Positions 34,017-46,158 of a stretch of 64,000 nt of DNA are shown piece by piece (positions within the stretch are counted from its first letter, which is position 1; every line of letters begins with the position of its first letter). The notes under the pieces are model-generated. The model saw only the letters and a program-made list of their open reading frames with translations, was not told where the DNA came from and ran no database searches. A program made the position numbers and the translations under genes. Source of the DNA: Zygnema cylindricum (Eukaryota > Streptophyta > Zygnematophyceae > Zygnematales > Zygnemataceae); the NCBI GenBank assembly GCA_037447655.1, contig JBBHKE010000284.1:102122-166121 (forward strand). The letters are read 5' to 3'.

Positions 34017-35451
34017 TTACTCACTCTCTCTAATGGATTTCTTTCCACTCTCACTTTCTAAATTTATTCCCAATAAATATTTCTCCTCCCCTATACCTTT
34101 CATTAAATATTCCTCTTCTTCCCTATCCTTTAGAACCTTTTCTAGTTTCACTTCTCCCCTTTCCTCAGAATCCGTTGAAGTCTCCTTTTCCGACCAATTT
34201 TCTGTTTCCAAAATATATATGAAACTATCCTCAATATTTTGAACTCCCTCAAGTATCTCCACTCTCTTTACTTCCCTTAGACCTCCAAAAGCACACTGTT
34301 GTTTACGTGGAATTTCCGTGTGCTTTTCTCTCTTCCCCATACTACCGATGCCGAGAAGCTCCAACATATCTTAATCCTCTTTTTCCACTTCCCCTTCTTC
34401 CTCCTCATCCACATTCCAACTTCTAAATTCTTCCAAACAATGGCATCCCTCTTCATAATGACCCAGTTCCCTACAAAAGAAGCAACCCCCTTTTTTCAAA
34501 GCTCTTGTTTCTTTTCCTCTCCCTCTCTTTCTACCAAAGTTCCGATAAGGTTTACCTTTGTCTTTCTTCCTCTCATCACGCTTCTGCTCGTCACCGCCGT
34601 TCCTCTCATCACGCTTCGGCCAATCACCACCAGCTGTAAATGCATTCACTCTGTCATTTCCCCCTCGAAGCTCCAAAGTACTTTCCCTCACAAGAATTAT
34701 CCCCATGGTAAAGCTCCAAGTCCATGAGGAGCCATCCATTGCCTGCATACGACAAATGATGTTTTCGTACTCATCTGGGAGTTTCATGAGTAGTGTATTA
34801 ATATTCCTCTCCTCAGATTCTACATATCCCGCACTAGCTAGCTCAACATATAGCGCAGCAATATCATTGCAAAACTCTTTCATGCTACCACCTTTATAAA
34901 CATAGGCATTTATTTATTGTTTTACTAATTGCTGCTTGTGAATAGTCACACTCTTATAAATTTGACTTAGTGTTTCCCAAATTTCCGAAGACTTGGTTAG
35001 ATGCAAAAGAGTGATAGCTATGGACTTAGACACATTTCTAAGCATAAGATGTTTTGTTATAGTGTATTTATACTCCCAAATATTATTGTCGTTTTATTCA
35101 GTTTTACTTATAACCCCTCTAAGTGGAGCTGTGGCAGAGAGCCTACCTCCTCTCACTATAGGTGTCCCTTTATCCTTCTCCCCATTTCCCTCTTCCATGG
35201 GAATAATTTTCCCTTCACCTTCCCTTTGCATCTGAAATACGGTTGGTTTTATGGGAAGCCTCAGATGATTCTCCATAGTAAGCTCCTCCAAAGCCAGGTG
35301 GCGGACATCTCACTTGTCTTGAAACAATTCCCTATAAGTGCTTCTCGAAAATCAATCCCTCCATTATAAACTCCCAATAAGTGAAGTCTATTCCATCGAA
35401 CCTAGGCACCCTAGATGGTGGGCCCATAACCCAAAACTATGGGTGCTCCAT
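34017..35451 (-). pseudogene. gag: F2-b gag remnant
   Basis: The ATG is in the LTR end; its fifth codon is already a stop (TAG). Downstream, longer open stretches include 34371-34883 (with the intact zinc knuckle CFFCRELGHYEEGC) and 34017-34367 (Glu/Lys-rich). Stops and frameshifts occur near 34372, 34910 and 35280. It is better preserved than F2-a. It would have encoded the Gag/nucleocapsid protein. Confidence 0.75.
35417..35431 (-). promoter_or_regulatory. F2-b primer-binding site (copia type)
   Basis: GGTTATGGGCCCACC on the minus strand directly follows the LTR end, identical to the F1 site. The adjacent LTR end reads TTTTG instead of TTTCA. Confidence 0.75.
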
Positions 35452-36785
35452 TGCCCACAGAAATTGCAGATCCAAAAGAAGCTAATCTAGATAGTGCCAA
35501 CTCTAAGTTGATATAAACCCAAATGTCTTACCCCTTGACAAGCAGAACCCGAATACAACTTCACCCCTGTGAAATAACCCTTTCTGTGTGCTCAGTTCCA
35601 CCAGAAAATGTAAAGTTAGAATATGAGATTTGGACACATTTACCCACTTTAACTTTCCCTTAGAAATGCAGCCAACCTGGAAAACAAATAACTCTGACCG
35701 ACAACACCCTTGTGTATTCTTGACTCCCCTGAGTCCGGATCAAAAAGAATCACTGAAAATAGTCAAGTAAATTGATATTTATGAATGGTCAAAGATGACC
35801 TTTTGTACAAGAGCTCTTTCGGAGAGAGGCTGCTACCTACTAAATTTTCTAAGTCCTTTTCTCTCTCTAAAACTCTATCTATTGACGTACGACACCAATC
35901 AAATTACTGTGTTGTATAAAAAAGTACAGGTACTGATGTAATTTCTGTACGGCCATTGTACAACATGGCCAAAATGTCGACACGTGTCAAATCAGGATTT
36001 GTTTCCGTAATCTTTGGAGTTGGTGCAATCTAATGTTGTGGCGACACGTTTCACTCGAGGTGGCAATGACCGTAAAACGCTAAAAGTACCTATTCCGCGA
36101 TCACGGCATTTATCGCGGCTGTTCGATCAAAATCGACTTTAATTCTAACCGTTGAAAATGGGTGCACAGTATTTGTTTCACGGTCGAAACAAATGCGCGG
36201 TATCTTTTTCCTTATGTACGTAAGATCGTACTATATTTGAACTGTTTCTATGTACTAGGAATCAATTCGTCTAGTTAAATGAGTTGATCTACTTGATAAC
36301 ATTTATATGTTTATCAAACCTAATAGTAACTAGCAGTCGTCCTAGACTAATTGGATAAAGCTACTGGTTAACGACTATCTTGACGGCTATCTTGACGGAC
36401 GTCAGGTTCCAAGTTCAAATCCTTTGTTTGTCAACTGTAGTTTTGGTGAATCTACCCACTCTATTCCATGTCTTCTCTAGAGGACCAAGGCAGCCATGGC
36501 TCTATATCCCTTGTCTAGCCTTCAGTGACTACAACAAGTGTGGGGGCTAGGAGAGGGGAGTTTAGAGGCAGACTGCCTCTGCTCTTTTCCTATCCTAATA
36601 CAAACCTAGAAAATACTCAAATATCAACAACAGACTCAGGGGAGTCCAGGCTACACAGGGGTGCAGTCAGTCAGATTGTCAATTTGTCCTCTTGGGAAGC
36701 AATGGTTATGGCTGAAAGTGGGTTAGTTAAAAGCTATCTAGAGGCTTCCTGAATTCTGTAGTCCAATGGAGGACATTTAATTGCA

Positions 36786-38538
36786 TTGTGGGACTTGTTC
36801 TACAAGTTCACCCTTTATGTCGATGTGAAAATTCAGATTGAGATCAGAGGAAGAAAATTCATTTATCGTTTGACGAATGAACCAGATCTTGATCCGGATG
36901 GAGGTGATTTTTTTTTGAAGCCGAAGAAGAAGAATCTGAAGAATTTGAAGAAGGTGAAGAAGAGAAGAGTGAATTAAAACTGAAGAGAGGAGTGAAGAAA
37001 AGTGTGATGAGAAGTTTATTAAGAAGAGTGATTTGATGAGAGAGAAAAATAGTGGAAATAAGAGTAAAGAGAAGAAGATAATGTTTTTTTTTTGGGAAGA
37101 GAAATGAAGTTGCCCATGTGGTATATTGATTGAGGTGTAAAGGAGTGGTTTATGAAGAAGAAAGTGAGTGTGTCGTCGTGAGTTGAAAATGAAGCTCGAC
37201 TTTTAGAAGATATATTTTTGAGGGGTTATATTTCGTACTTTTGTACGTTTATTTATTGAAGAAGTGAATGAGGTGAACCTTGTGGCGAATAGCTAAATCG
37301 CCGATCAGTTTGGAAGAAGCGTTGTTCAAGTTTGGCATTCTCAATTTCTGTCCGTTGTTCGGATGTGTACAAATATAATTTGATTTCTGTCGTGGATATG
37401 GCACATTTCTTTTCGAAGTTACAAGTTGAGGTGACGTGCATTATTCTATTTACGTGAAGTTTTAGAGGAAGAAAAAAAGAAGTTCGGTGTTGGAACAAAG
37501 ACCGGTATCTTTACCGGTTGCTTTGGTTATTTTATGACAAAGAGGAGGAGGAAGAAGTGAAGGTCCGTGTTGGAACGAGACCAGTATTTCGCCGGCTGTT
37601 TCGGTCGTTTTCTGACTTTGTCAAAATGCCGAAATTTTGTGTGGCCGTCATGTTTTTTTTTCGGTTGGTATTTTTGTAGTTCAACATTGGAATGTGGTGA
37701 AATGGTGAAGTGAAGATTTGTACGACAGACTGTTCTATTGTTGCACTGAAGCCTAATATGGTGTGGAGGTTACCTAAATCGTCATGTGGCTTCTTATTGG
37801 TGCAACATTTACCTAAATCGCTACGTGAATTATTATTGGTCATTGAGATCGAGTTGAAAGTACATTATTTGAATTTGATGTATTTGTGGAAGGAGTGATA
37901 GTTTCGTACACGGCGTTAATGCCTCTTGTACCTTGGAGGTTGCGGTATATTATTTTGCAAGATATTTTGGCGGTTGCTTTTGGTCGTCGTCAGATTTTGT
38001 CGGTCGCAAAGTTATTCAAAATCCGTATACGTGGATATTTCCGTACCTTATTGGTACAGTGTGCACGCTACTTTGGTTCGGCCAACGAAGATATTATTTA
38101 ACAATTTTATTATGATGAATGAGGTGACGTGGATTTGCCGCGTGAACATTTTTTTTTTGATTTTGAAATTTCACTGTCCGGTAACGCTTTTGATTGGGAG
38201 AGGCAGTTATGTTTTCTTTGAGATTTTCTGTACAAATGGGGGAAGCGCCATGTGGCGTATGTGTGAATTTTGACACGCGAAGTTACGAATGAATTTTGAG
38301 TGGTGATTGAAGAAAAAACTATGCAATGGAGTTGTTACGTTAGAGAGGGGGCTAAGATGCTGTAGGATTATTCGATTTGGCATTTATGGAAAAATCGCAA
38401 GGAGATATTATAGTTTCGTTATGTTTGACATTCGTTGTTTTGTTTCGTAGGATAATTTGGCGTTTATATCTGTCTCATGATGTTTTACAAAGTCTTAATT
38501 TGTGATTTGTGAAAGGATTACAAGTTTGAGAGGGGGAT
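36786..38538 (+). other. F4 internal region, 3' part, no known domains
   Basis: The 1.75-kb segment lies between the F3 3' LTR and the F4 3' LTR. A short frame at its start (YKFTLYVDV, RLTNEPDLDPDGG, then Lys-rich) cannot be assigned. A block containing GTGTTGGAAC and CCGGT is imperfectly repeated at 37488-37530 and 37568-37606. It ends in the polypurine tract GAGAGGGGGAT (38528-38538). There is no pol, so mobility would need proteins from another element. Confidence 0.6.
38528..38538 (+). promoter_or_regulatory. F4 polypurine tract
   Basis: GAGAGGGGGAT lies directly upstream of the TGTTAG start of the 3' LTR. This is the usual plus-strand primer position and the typical plant Copia form. 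Confidence 0.75.
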
Positions 38539-40535
38539 TGTTAGACTCAAATTTTTGTAATAGGTCCTCGCGTGTCTATCGCGCTGTCGTCTAGTTTGTC
38601 TTTTGTTGTTTCGTGTAATTTTGTTTACGTTGGTTTGGAGTTGAGGTGGCGGTTCAACAATTCCCACATTGATGTAGAAATTAATGGTTTTAAGTATTTT
38701 CTAGGTCTGAATAGAAAATAAAGAAGCCGAAGCTGTCTACCTCTAACTTCTCTCTCCAACTCTCAAACTTGTCGCAGTCACTGAGAAATTGGAGAGGAAG
38801 CTAGAGCCATGGCTACCTAGGCTATCCTCAGGTTTACGGGAAATTTATATTAGTCTAGGGATTAATTACTAAAAGTTATGTGCCGGCGACAGGATTTGAT
38901 CCTGGTACCTGCCGGCCGTCAGTGAGTAGATAGCCGGTAGCCTTAGCCGTTAAGTCTAAAAGTAGTGTTACGTAGTATATAGTACGATAATTATTTAAAT
39001 ATTTACACGTAGGATAAATCATTTAAATATAACTGTTAACGGGATACATAGATATGGTAGTGTAAAAGTACAAATTGCGGTACGGATAAGAAATCAATAC
39101 CCCGCATTGATTTCGTAAGCGAAACAAATACCGCGCATGTATTTATTACGGCTACGATCAAATGCGAGTTTAATCGGACGGCCGGGATTAGCGTTGAGAT
39201 CGCGGATGGAGAATTCGGCGGTTTGTGGGCATAGCCACATCGGATGACACGTGGCGATGTAACATTGGAGCGCGGCATCTCCGAGGATTAAAGGAGCGAA
39301 TCCGGATATTCCACGTGTGGACATTTAGGCCATGTCGTACAATGTCCGTACATAAAGTACACCGGTAGCTGTACTTTTGCGTACGGAACTGTAATCTGAT
39401 TAGTTCCGTACATCAGTAGATAGAGTCTGTGAGAGTGATAGGACTTAGAAAAATTAGAAAATAGGACCCTCTTGAAACTCTGAGACCTCCATAAGTCCTC
39501 AGAGTGGACAGCTTCGAAGAAGCCTCTAGGATAATCCTGACCCCTTTGTGTTTAAGCAAAAATAACTGCCACCCTGGCAGACAAGAACCCTGACCAACTT
39601 CACCCTTGTGAAGGGCAAGACTCCGCTGAGTCGATAGCAAAAAGAATCTCTGAATTTTCTCCCCTGAGCAGTAAGTTATGGAGGGTCAAAGTTGACCTTT
39701 TGTACAGAAGCTCTCTGGGAGAGAGGGTCCTATCTTCTAATTTTTCTAAGTCCTATCTCACTCACAGACTCTATCTACTGATGTACGGAACCAATCAGAA
39801 TTGAGTTTCGTACGCAAAAGTACAGCTGCCGGTGTACTTTATGTACGGACATTGTACGACATGGCCAAAATGTCGACACATGTCAAATCCGGATTCGGTG
39901 CCATAATCTCCGGAGATTCCACAATCCAACGGAATTTCGCCACGCGTCATCCGATGTGGCGATGGCCACAAACCGCCGAAATCTTCCTCCGCGATCTCGG
40001 CGCTAATCCCGGCCGTCCGATTAAATTCGGCTTTAATCGTAGCCGTAATAAATACATGCGCGGTATTTGTTTCATTTACGAAACAAATGCGCGGTACTGA
40101 TTTTTGTCCGTACCGTAAGTCGTACATTATATATTACTGGATCTATGTATCCCGTAATTCATTTCAGTTAAATGGTTTATCGCACGTATACATATTTAAT
40201 AAATATCAAACTACATGCTACGTAACACTACTGCTTGACTTAACGGCTAAGGCTACCGGCTATATCCTATCTGCCGTCCGGAAGGTATAACGATCAAAAC
40301 CTGCCGCCGGCACATATCTTTTAATTAAATAAATAAACCCTACATATAAAATTCCCGTAAACCTCAGGATAGCCAAGGTAGCCATGGCTCTAGCTTCCTC
40401 TCCAATTTCTCAGTGACTACGACAAGTTTGAGAGTTGGAGAGAGAAGTTAGAGATAGACTGCCTCGACTTCTATATTTCTTTTCAGACCTAGAAAATACT
40501 AATAAAACCATTAGTTTCTACACTCCCCTTATTTT

Positions 40536-43500
40536 CTAGTCAATCTTTAATTTCAGACCACACTTCTCCCTGCAAAAAATTAACTTAGGGGAAGGCACAA
40601 GTTTGGTCATCATATCTGCTACCATCTCACTATCTGGTCTGTACTCTAAACTGATTATTTTGTTTTCTACTTTCTCTCTAACAAAGCTGAGTCTGATGTC
40701 CATGTGTTTGGCTTTAAAATGGTGTTTAGGATTGGCAGAAATAGCGATTGCTGCCTGATTATCACAAAATATTTTCTGCACACCACTCTTAAGGTGACCA
40801 AGCTCACCAAGCAAAGACTTAACCCACATCAATTCTTTTACACCAGAGCAAGAGGCCATATACTCAGCCTCCATGGTGGACTGAGCAATAACCTTTTGCT
40901 GTTTGCTACTCCAACAGCAAGCCCTATCACCCACATATAATACATATCCAGAAGTACATCTCCTCATCAGAGCATCACCATAACTGGCATCACTCCAAGT
41001 AGTGATGTCAGTATTCTCCCCACCCAAATGCAACCATAGATCTCTAGTTCCTACCAAGTATCTAAGGACTCTCTTAGCTGCCTCCCAATCCTTCTTAGTG
41101 GGAGCATTTAGACTTCTACTCAGCACTCCTACAGCTGCAGCTAAATCCGGCCGGGTACAATTCATAAAATAGATAAGACTTTCCACTACTTGCCTGTAAG
41201 GAATAGTCTGCATGAACTTCTGTTCATCAGGAGATAATTCCTCGTCTAAGACTATGACTCCTTCTTCCTCACTCCCCTCACTTCCCTTCTTCAATTCCAT
41301 TGGAGTTGTACAACTATTAGCTTTATCCATTTGAAATTTTTCAAGCATGTTCCCTATTGCTTCCTTTTGAGTCAATCTTATAATTTTCCTTTTTCGGTCT
41401 CTCTCTACTTGAATTCCCAAAATATATTTTGCTTCCCCCATATCCTTCATTTCAAATCTCCCCTTAAGATCGGTTTTCAGTTTATTAATTTTTTCCATTG
41501 ATTTACTTAAAACAAGCAAATCATCAACATAAATTGCAATAAATATAAAACCTTCATCATCTTCGAAAACATAGATTGAGTGATCTGAGCTGATCGGAAT
41601 ATATCCTAGACCGGTAAGAAACTCATCAAGCTTCTTATTCCACTGTTGAGGCGCCTGTTTCAAACCATAAAGAGATTTAATCAGCCAGCATACCTTACTC
41701 TCCTCTCCTTCTTCCACAAACCCTTCGGGTTGTCGCATGAAGATCTCCTCTTCCAATTCTCCATGCAAAAAGGCTGTTTTGATGTCCATCTGGTGCACTT
41801 CCATGTCTTCCGCCGTTGCTAAACTGAGAAGTATGCGGACAGAGGGAAATCTGACCACCGGGGCAAAGGTTTCCTCGTAGTCAATTCCTTCCTTTTGTGT
41901 AAATCCCTTTGCCACTAATCTGGCCTTGTAGCGCTCGATTGTGTTATCTGGGTTCAGTTTTAGTTTGAAAACCCACTTACAACCGATTGGTTTTCGGTTA
42001 AGTGGACAGTCCACCAGCTCCCAAGTATCGGCTGCCATGATTAAAGCCATCTCCTCATTGATGGCTGTCTTCCATCGGTTTCTTTCTGGACAAGTCATCG
42101 CCTCTCCATAAGTTTGAGGTTCATCTTGATGAGATAGTTTAGTTACCTTGTTATTAACCTGTTTTTCTTGCAGTCTTTTGCTACTTCTCCTCCCCCCCTC
42201 AAAATCTGAGGCCGGAATAGATGGTTCTCGTGGATTCTTTCGAACAAACTCGGCTTCTCCCCTATCCCTTGATTCCGAATCAATTTCCACCACGTCTTGC
42301 GCTTCGGGTAGAGTTGTCACTGGAGTTTCCACAGCCGAGTCCTTTTCGGTCTGATTTGTACCTGCAAGAATGTCATCTTCTCTAAAACTTGGATAGTTAG
42401 GAAGCTCAAAGTCATCGGAATTTTCTGACTCAAATCTGATTTTTACTGGCTTCGTATATTTGAAGGGATCCACAGATTTTCCTTCATCTATAACTACTAG
42501 ATGCTTTACTAAGATTATATCTTCCCTTTTTAGATCATAAACTCTATATCCTTTAACATCCTCATCATATCCTAATAAGTATCCCGGTTTTCCTTTAGGA
42601 TCTAGCTTCCAATTGGACTGATCAGTATCTAGACTGAATACTTAACTGCCGAAAACCTTTAAGTGAGATATGTCTGGTTTTCGGCCTGTCCATCTCTCAT
42701 AAGGTGTTTGATCTTTTATAGCTGAAGTAAGAACTCTATTCTTGAGGTAATTAGCACAGTTCATTGCTTCTGCCCAAAAACTTTTTCCTATCTTTTTATC
42801 CGACAACATACTTCTAGCACTATCACTTAGTGTTCTATTTAACCTTTCAGCTACCCCATTTTGTTCAGGATTTTCTGGAACTGTCTTTTGGTGTTGGACC
42901 CCATCTTCCCTTAAAAAATCCTCAAACTGGTTAGAAGTATACTCTCCACCATTGTCACTCCTTACTCTCTTGATTGGAGTTTCATGGAGTTTTTCGCTCC
43001 ATGCTTTATATTGTCTAAAACAATCCTCGGCTTTTGACTTGTTTTTCAAAAAATACACCCGGGAATACCGAGACCAATCATCAGTTATAGTCATCATAAA
43101 TCTCTTCCCCCCCGGTGAGGGCACTCTAGCCGGTCCCCAAATATCTGTGTGTACTAGATCTAGAAGTTTTTCTCCCTTGTAGGTGGCTGTTTTAGGAAAG
43201 GGTAATCTGTGTGCTTTACCTTGAGCACACCCACTACAATCATTTATATTATCACTCAAACTGAACTGAATCCCTTCCACCACTCCCATCTTTTTCATCT
43301 CTCTTAACTTATCTAGATTCACATGCCCAAGCCTCTTATGCCACATCATAATATCATGAACACCAGCATAATAAAGTTTCTTCTTTTCATTACTTAAAAC
43401 CAGCCTAAACATCCCATGGCTACCTTTCTCAGCAATGAAATAGACATCCTCCTCAAAACTAGCAGTAAAGACTCCTTCCCTAGTGCTAGTGAAAAAACCC

Positions 43501-44894
43501 TTATCATCTAATACAGATGTAGAGATAAGGTTTTTGTTCAGCTCCGGAATAAACAATACATCGGAGAATGTAAATATCGATGTCTTTCCTTCTACTAACA
43601 CTTTCAGATCAAGCGATCCTACAAGAGTAGTGGTGACTATCCTCCCATCCCCGTACTCTATCTCTACGGTGGGAATCTTTCTTATCTTAGTGAACAGGTG
43701 CCTATCCTTACACATGTGCATTGAGGCACCTGAATCTATAATCCAACCTGCTTCACCTTTCAATCCACCGTAAGCACATTTCTGCCTTCGTGGAATTTCA
43801 ACCTCTGTTTTCGCCTCCAACTCCTCATCCAAAAAGAGCTCATCGTCCTCGTCCTCGGATTCCGCCTCAAGTACCTGTGTGACAAGGGCCTTTTTCTTTC
43901 CTCTCGGGGTACCACCGGTCTGCCCCTCCTTTAACCGAAGCTCGGTTAGCTTAGTGCACTCTGCCATATAGTGCCCCGGTTTCTTACAAAAATGACATAA
44001 ACCTTTGGGAGCCCTTGGTTCGAACTCGTCGGTCTGTTTTTTCTGCTCCCTACCCCCATAGTTTCCGACCGGTTTTCGGGAATCCTTGTTCCTCCAATCA
44101 GTTGCTGTTGCCAAGGCTTGGCCACTCTTTCCTCCCCTTCGGATCTCAATTGTATTCTCTCGAACGAGAATCATCCCTACCACTGAGTTCCATATCCACC
44201 TTGAGTCCGCCAAGTCCTGCACACGGTTGACTATGTTCTCGAACTCATCGGGTAACTCTATGAGTAAACAGTTAACCTTTTCTTTTTCACTAGAATTTTT
44301 TCCCGCACTCTCTAGCTTCATGAAGAGTGTAGCAAGCTCATTGCAAAAATCCAACATATTTCCCCCTTTGTATACATACTCCTTAACTTTCTGATCAGCC
44401 AACTGTTGTTGCTGAATCGTACCACTTCGGTACATCTCTATAAGAGCCATCCAAAGATCGGATGCCCTTTCTACCTGCAAATGAGGACATGCAAGTCCTT
44501 GAGTGAGATGGCGTAGGATGAAGTGCTTTGCCGCCATATTGTTGAAGTCCCAGGTTTCAGTATCATTCTCCTCAGTCCTCCGAATAGGTGACATGAATGC
44601 TAAACCAGTTGCTATTGGTGTGGTTGCCTCTTTCTCCTTTCCTTTGTCCACCACCTCTCCTTCCTTTGTTTCCTCCGTTGAAGGTGAATCCTCTTTCTTG
44701 GTGAATCTGCTTCCTCAAAACCCTGGAGGATTTCGAAGACTTGATGGATGCCCCAATCGTCCACTCACTATCCCCCAAAACCTTTTTTCGCATAGAGCTC
44801 CTATCATCATACTTTCCCAGCATATGAAGCCAGTTCCATTAAAGATTGGTACCGTAAAGGGTGGGCCCATAACCTGAAACTCTGAGACCTCCAT
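40536..44894 (-). pseudogene. gag-pol: F1-c gag-pol polyprotein with two stop codons
   Basis: The frame has the same 4,359-nt length as F1-a with no frameshift. It is broken at codon 60 (TGA, 44715-44717) and codon 751 (TAA, 42642-42644). Visible motifs: CHFCKKPGHYMAEC, IIDSGASMHMC (protease), HKRLGHVNLDKL...CSGCAQGK and SDNGGEY, PEQNGVAERLNRTL (integrase), YVDDLLVL (RT), WSDASYGDALMRRC and CDNQAAIA (RNase H). The Gag-protease boundary is open here, which shows the family uses one continuous polyprotein. Confidence 0.9.
44860..44874 (-). promoter_or_regulatory. F1-c primer-binding site (copia type)
   Basis: GGTTATGGGCCCACC on the minus strand lies right after the LTR end TTTCA, in the gag frame. 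Confidence 0.85.
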
Positions 44895-46158
44895 AAGTCC
44901 TCAGAGTGGACAGCTTCGAAGAAGCCTCTAAGATAATCCTTACCCCTTTGTGTTTAAGCAAAAATAACTGCCACCCTGGCAGACAAGAAACCCTGACCAA
45001 CTTCACCCCTGTGACGGCAAGAGTCCCCTGAGTCGATAGCAAAAAGAATCTCTGAATTTGCTCCCCTGAGCAGTAAGTTATGGAGGGTCAAAGTTGACCT
45101 TTTGTACAGAAGCTCTCTGGGAGAGAGGGTCCTATCTTCTAATTTTTCTAAGTCCTATCTCACTCACAGACTCTATCTACTGATGTACGGAACCAATCAG
45201 AATTGAGTTTCGTACGCAAAAGTACAGCTGCCGGTGTACTTTATGTACGGACATTGTACGACATGGCCAAAATGTCGACACATGTCAAATCCGGATTCGG
45301 TGCCATAATCTCCGGAGATTCCACAATCCAACGGAATTTCGCCACGCGTCATCCGATGTGGCGATGGCCACAAATCGCCGAAATCTTCCTCCGCGATCTC
45401 GGCGCTTATCGCGGCCGTCCGATTAAATTCAGCTTTAATCGTAGCCGTAATAAATACATGCGCGGTATTTGTTTCATTTACGAAAAAAATGCGCGGTACT
45501 GATTTTTGTCCGTACCGTAAGTCGTACATTATATATTATTGGATCTATGTATCCCGTAATTCATTACAGTTAAATGGTTTATCGCACGTATACATATTTA
45601 AATTTATATCAAACTACATGCTACGTAACACTACTGCTAGACTTAACGGCTAAGGCTACCGGCTATATCCGTTCTGCCGTCCGGAAGGTATAACGATCAA
45701 AACCTGCCGCCGGCACATATCTTTTAATTAAATAAATAAACCCTACATATAAAATTCCCGTAAACCTCAGGATAGCCAAGGTAGCCATGGCTCTAGCTTC
45801 CTCTCCAATTTCTCAGTGACTGCGACAAGTTTGAGATTTGGAGAGAGAAGTTAGAGATAGACTGCCTCGACTTCTATATTTCTTTTCAGACCTAGAAAAT
45901 ACTAATAAAACCATTAGTTTCTACACCTCTCTCCAAGAGAGCTTTTGTACAAAAGGTCAACTTTGACCCTCCATAACTTACTGCTCAAGAGAGCAAATTC
46001 AGAGATTCTTTTTGATATCGACTCAGGGGAGTCTTGCCTTCACAAGGGTGAAGATGGTCAGAGTTTTTGTCTGCCAGGGTGGCAGTTATTTTTGCTTAAA
46101 CACAAAGGGGTCAGGATTATCCTAGAGGCTTCTTAGAAGCTGTCCACTCTGAGGACTT

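Larger units (their letters stand above)
25980..36629 (-). mobile_element. F2-b: second gag-only F2 element, hosting F1-a
   Basis: The minus-strand element has its 3' LTR at 25980-33616 (interrupted by F1-a) and its 5' LTR at 35432-36629. The target duplication ACAGA is exact (25975-25979, 36630-36634). It splits the F3 3' LTR, whose tail resumes at 36635. A 34-bp tandem duplication (25936-26000) sits at its left edge. The internal region of about 1.8 kb carries a gag remnant and the same unknown second region as F2-a. Confidence 0.85.
14102..36785 (+). mobile_element. F3: decayed Copia-type retrotransposon with five nested insertions
   Basis: The 5' LTR spans 14102-19251 (interrupted by F2-a) and the 3' LTR spans 24881-36785 (interrupted by a T1 and by F2-b). 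Both start TGTTRAAATAGCTAGATT and end near AATGGAGGAC...TTGCA. Uninterrupted LTR length is about 0.94 kb at the 5' end. The internal region encodes a broken gag-pol. Bordering 5-mers AGGTA and TTGTG do not match, so one edge may be altered. It lies in the internal region of F4. Confidence 0.75.
39473..45925 (-). mobile_element. F1-c: Copia element nested in the F1-b 5' LTR
   Basis: The 3' LTR is 39473-40522 and the 5' LTR is 44875-45925 (about 1,050 bp each). The CCTCT duplication is exact (39468-39472, 45926-45930). Its LTRs share a variant middle section (AAATCCGGATTCGGTGCCATAATC) not present in F1-a or F1-b, so it is a separate subfamily. It is the youngest-looking insertion on this branch of the nest. 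Confidence 0.95.

Noticed and set aside
39795-40127. 110-residue frame in the F1-c LTR, repeated at 45197-45529
   Set aside because: Both lie in LTRs and are conserved only because the LTRs are duplicates; there is no start context or domain.
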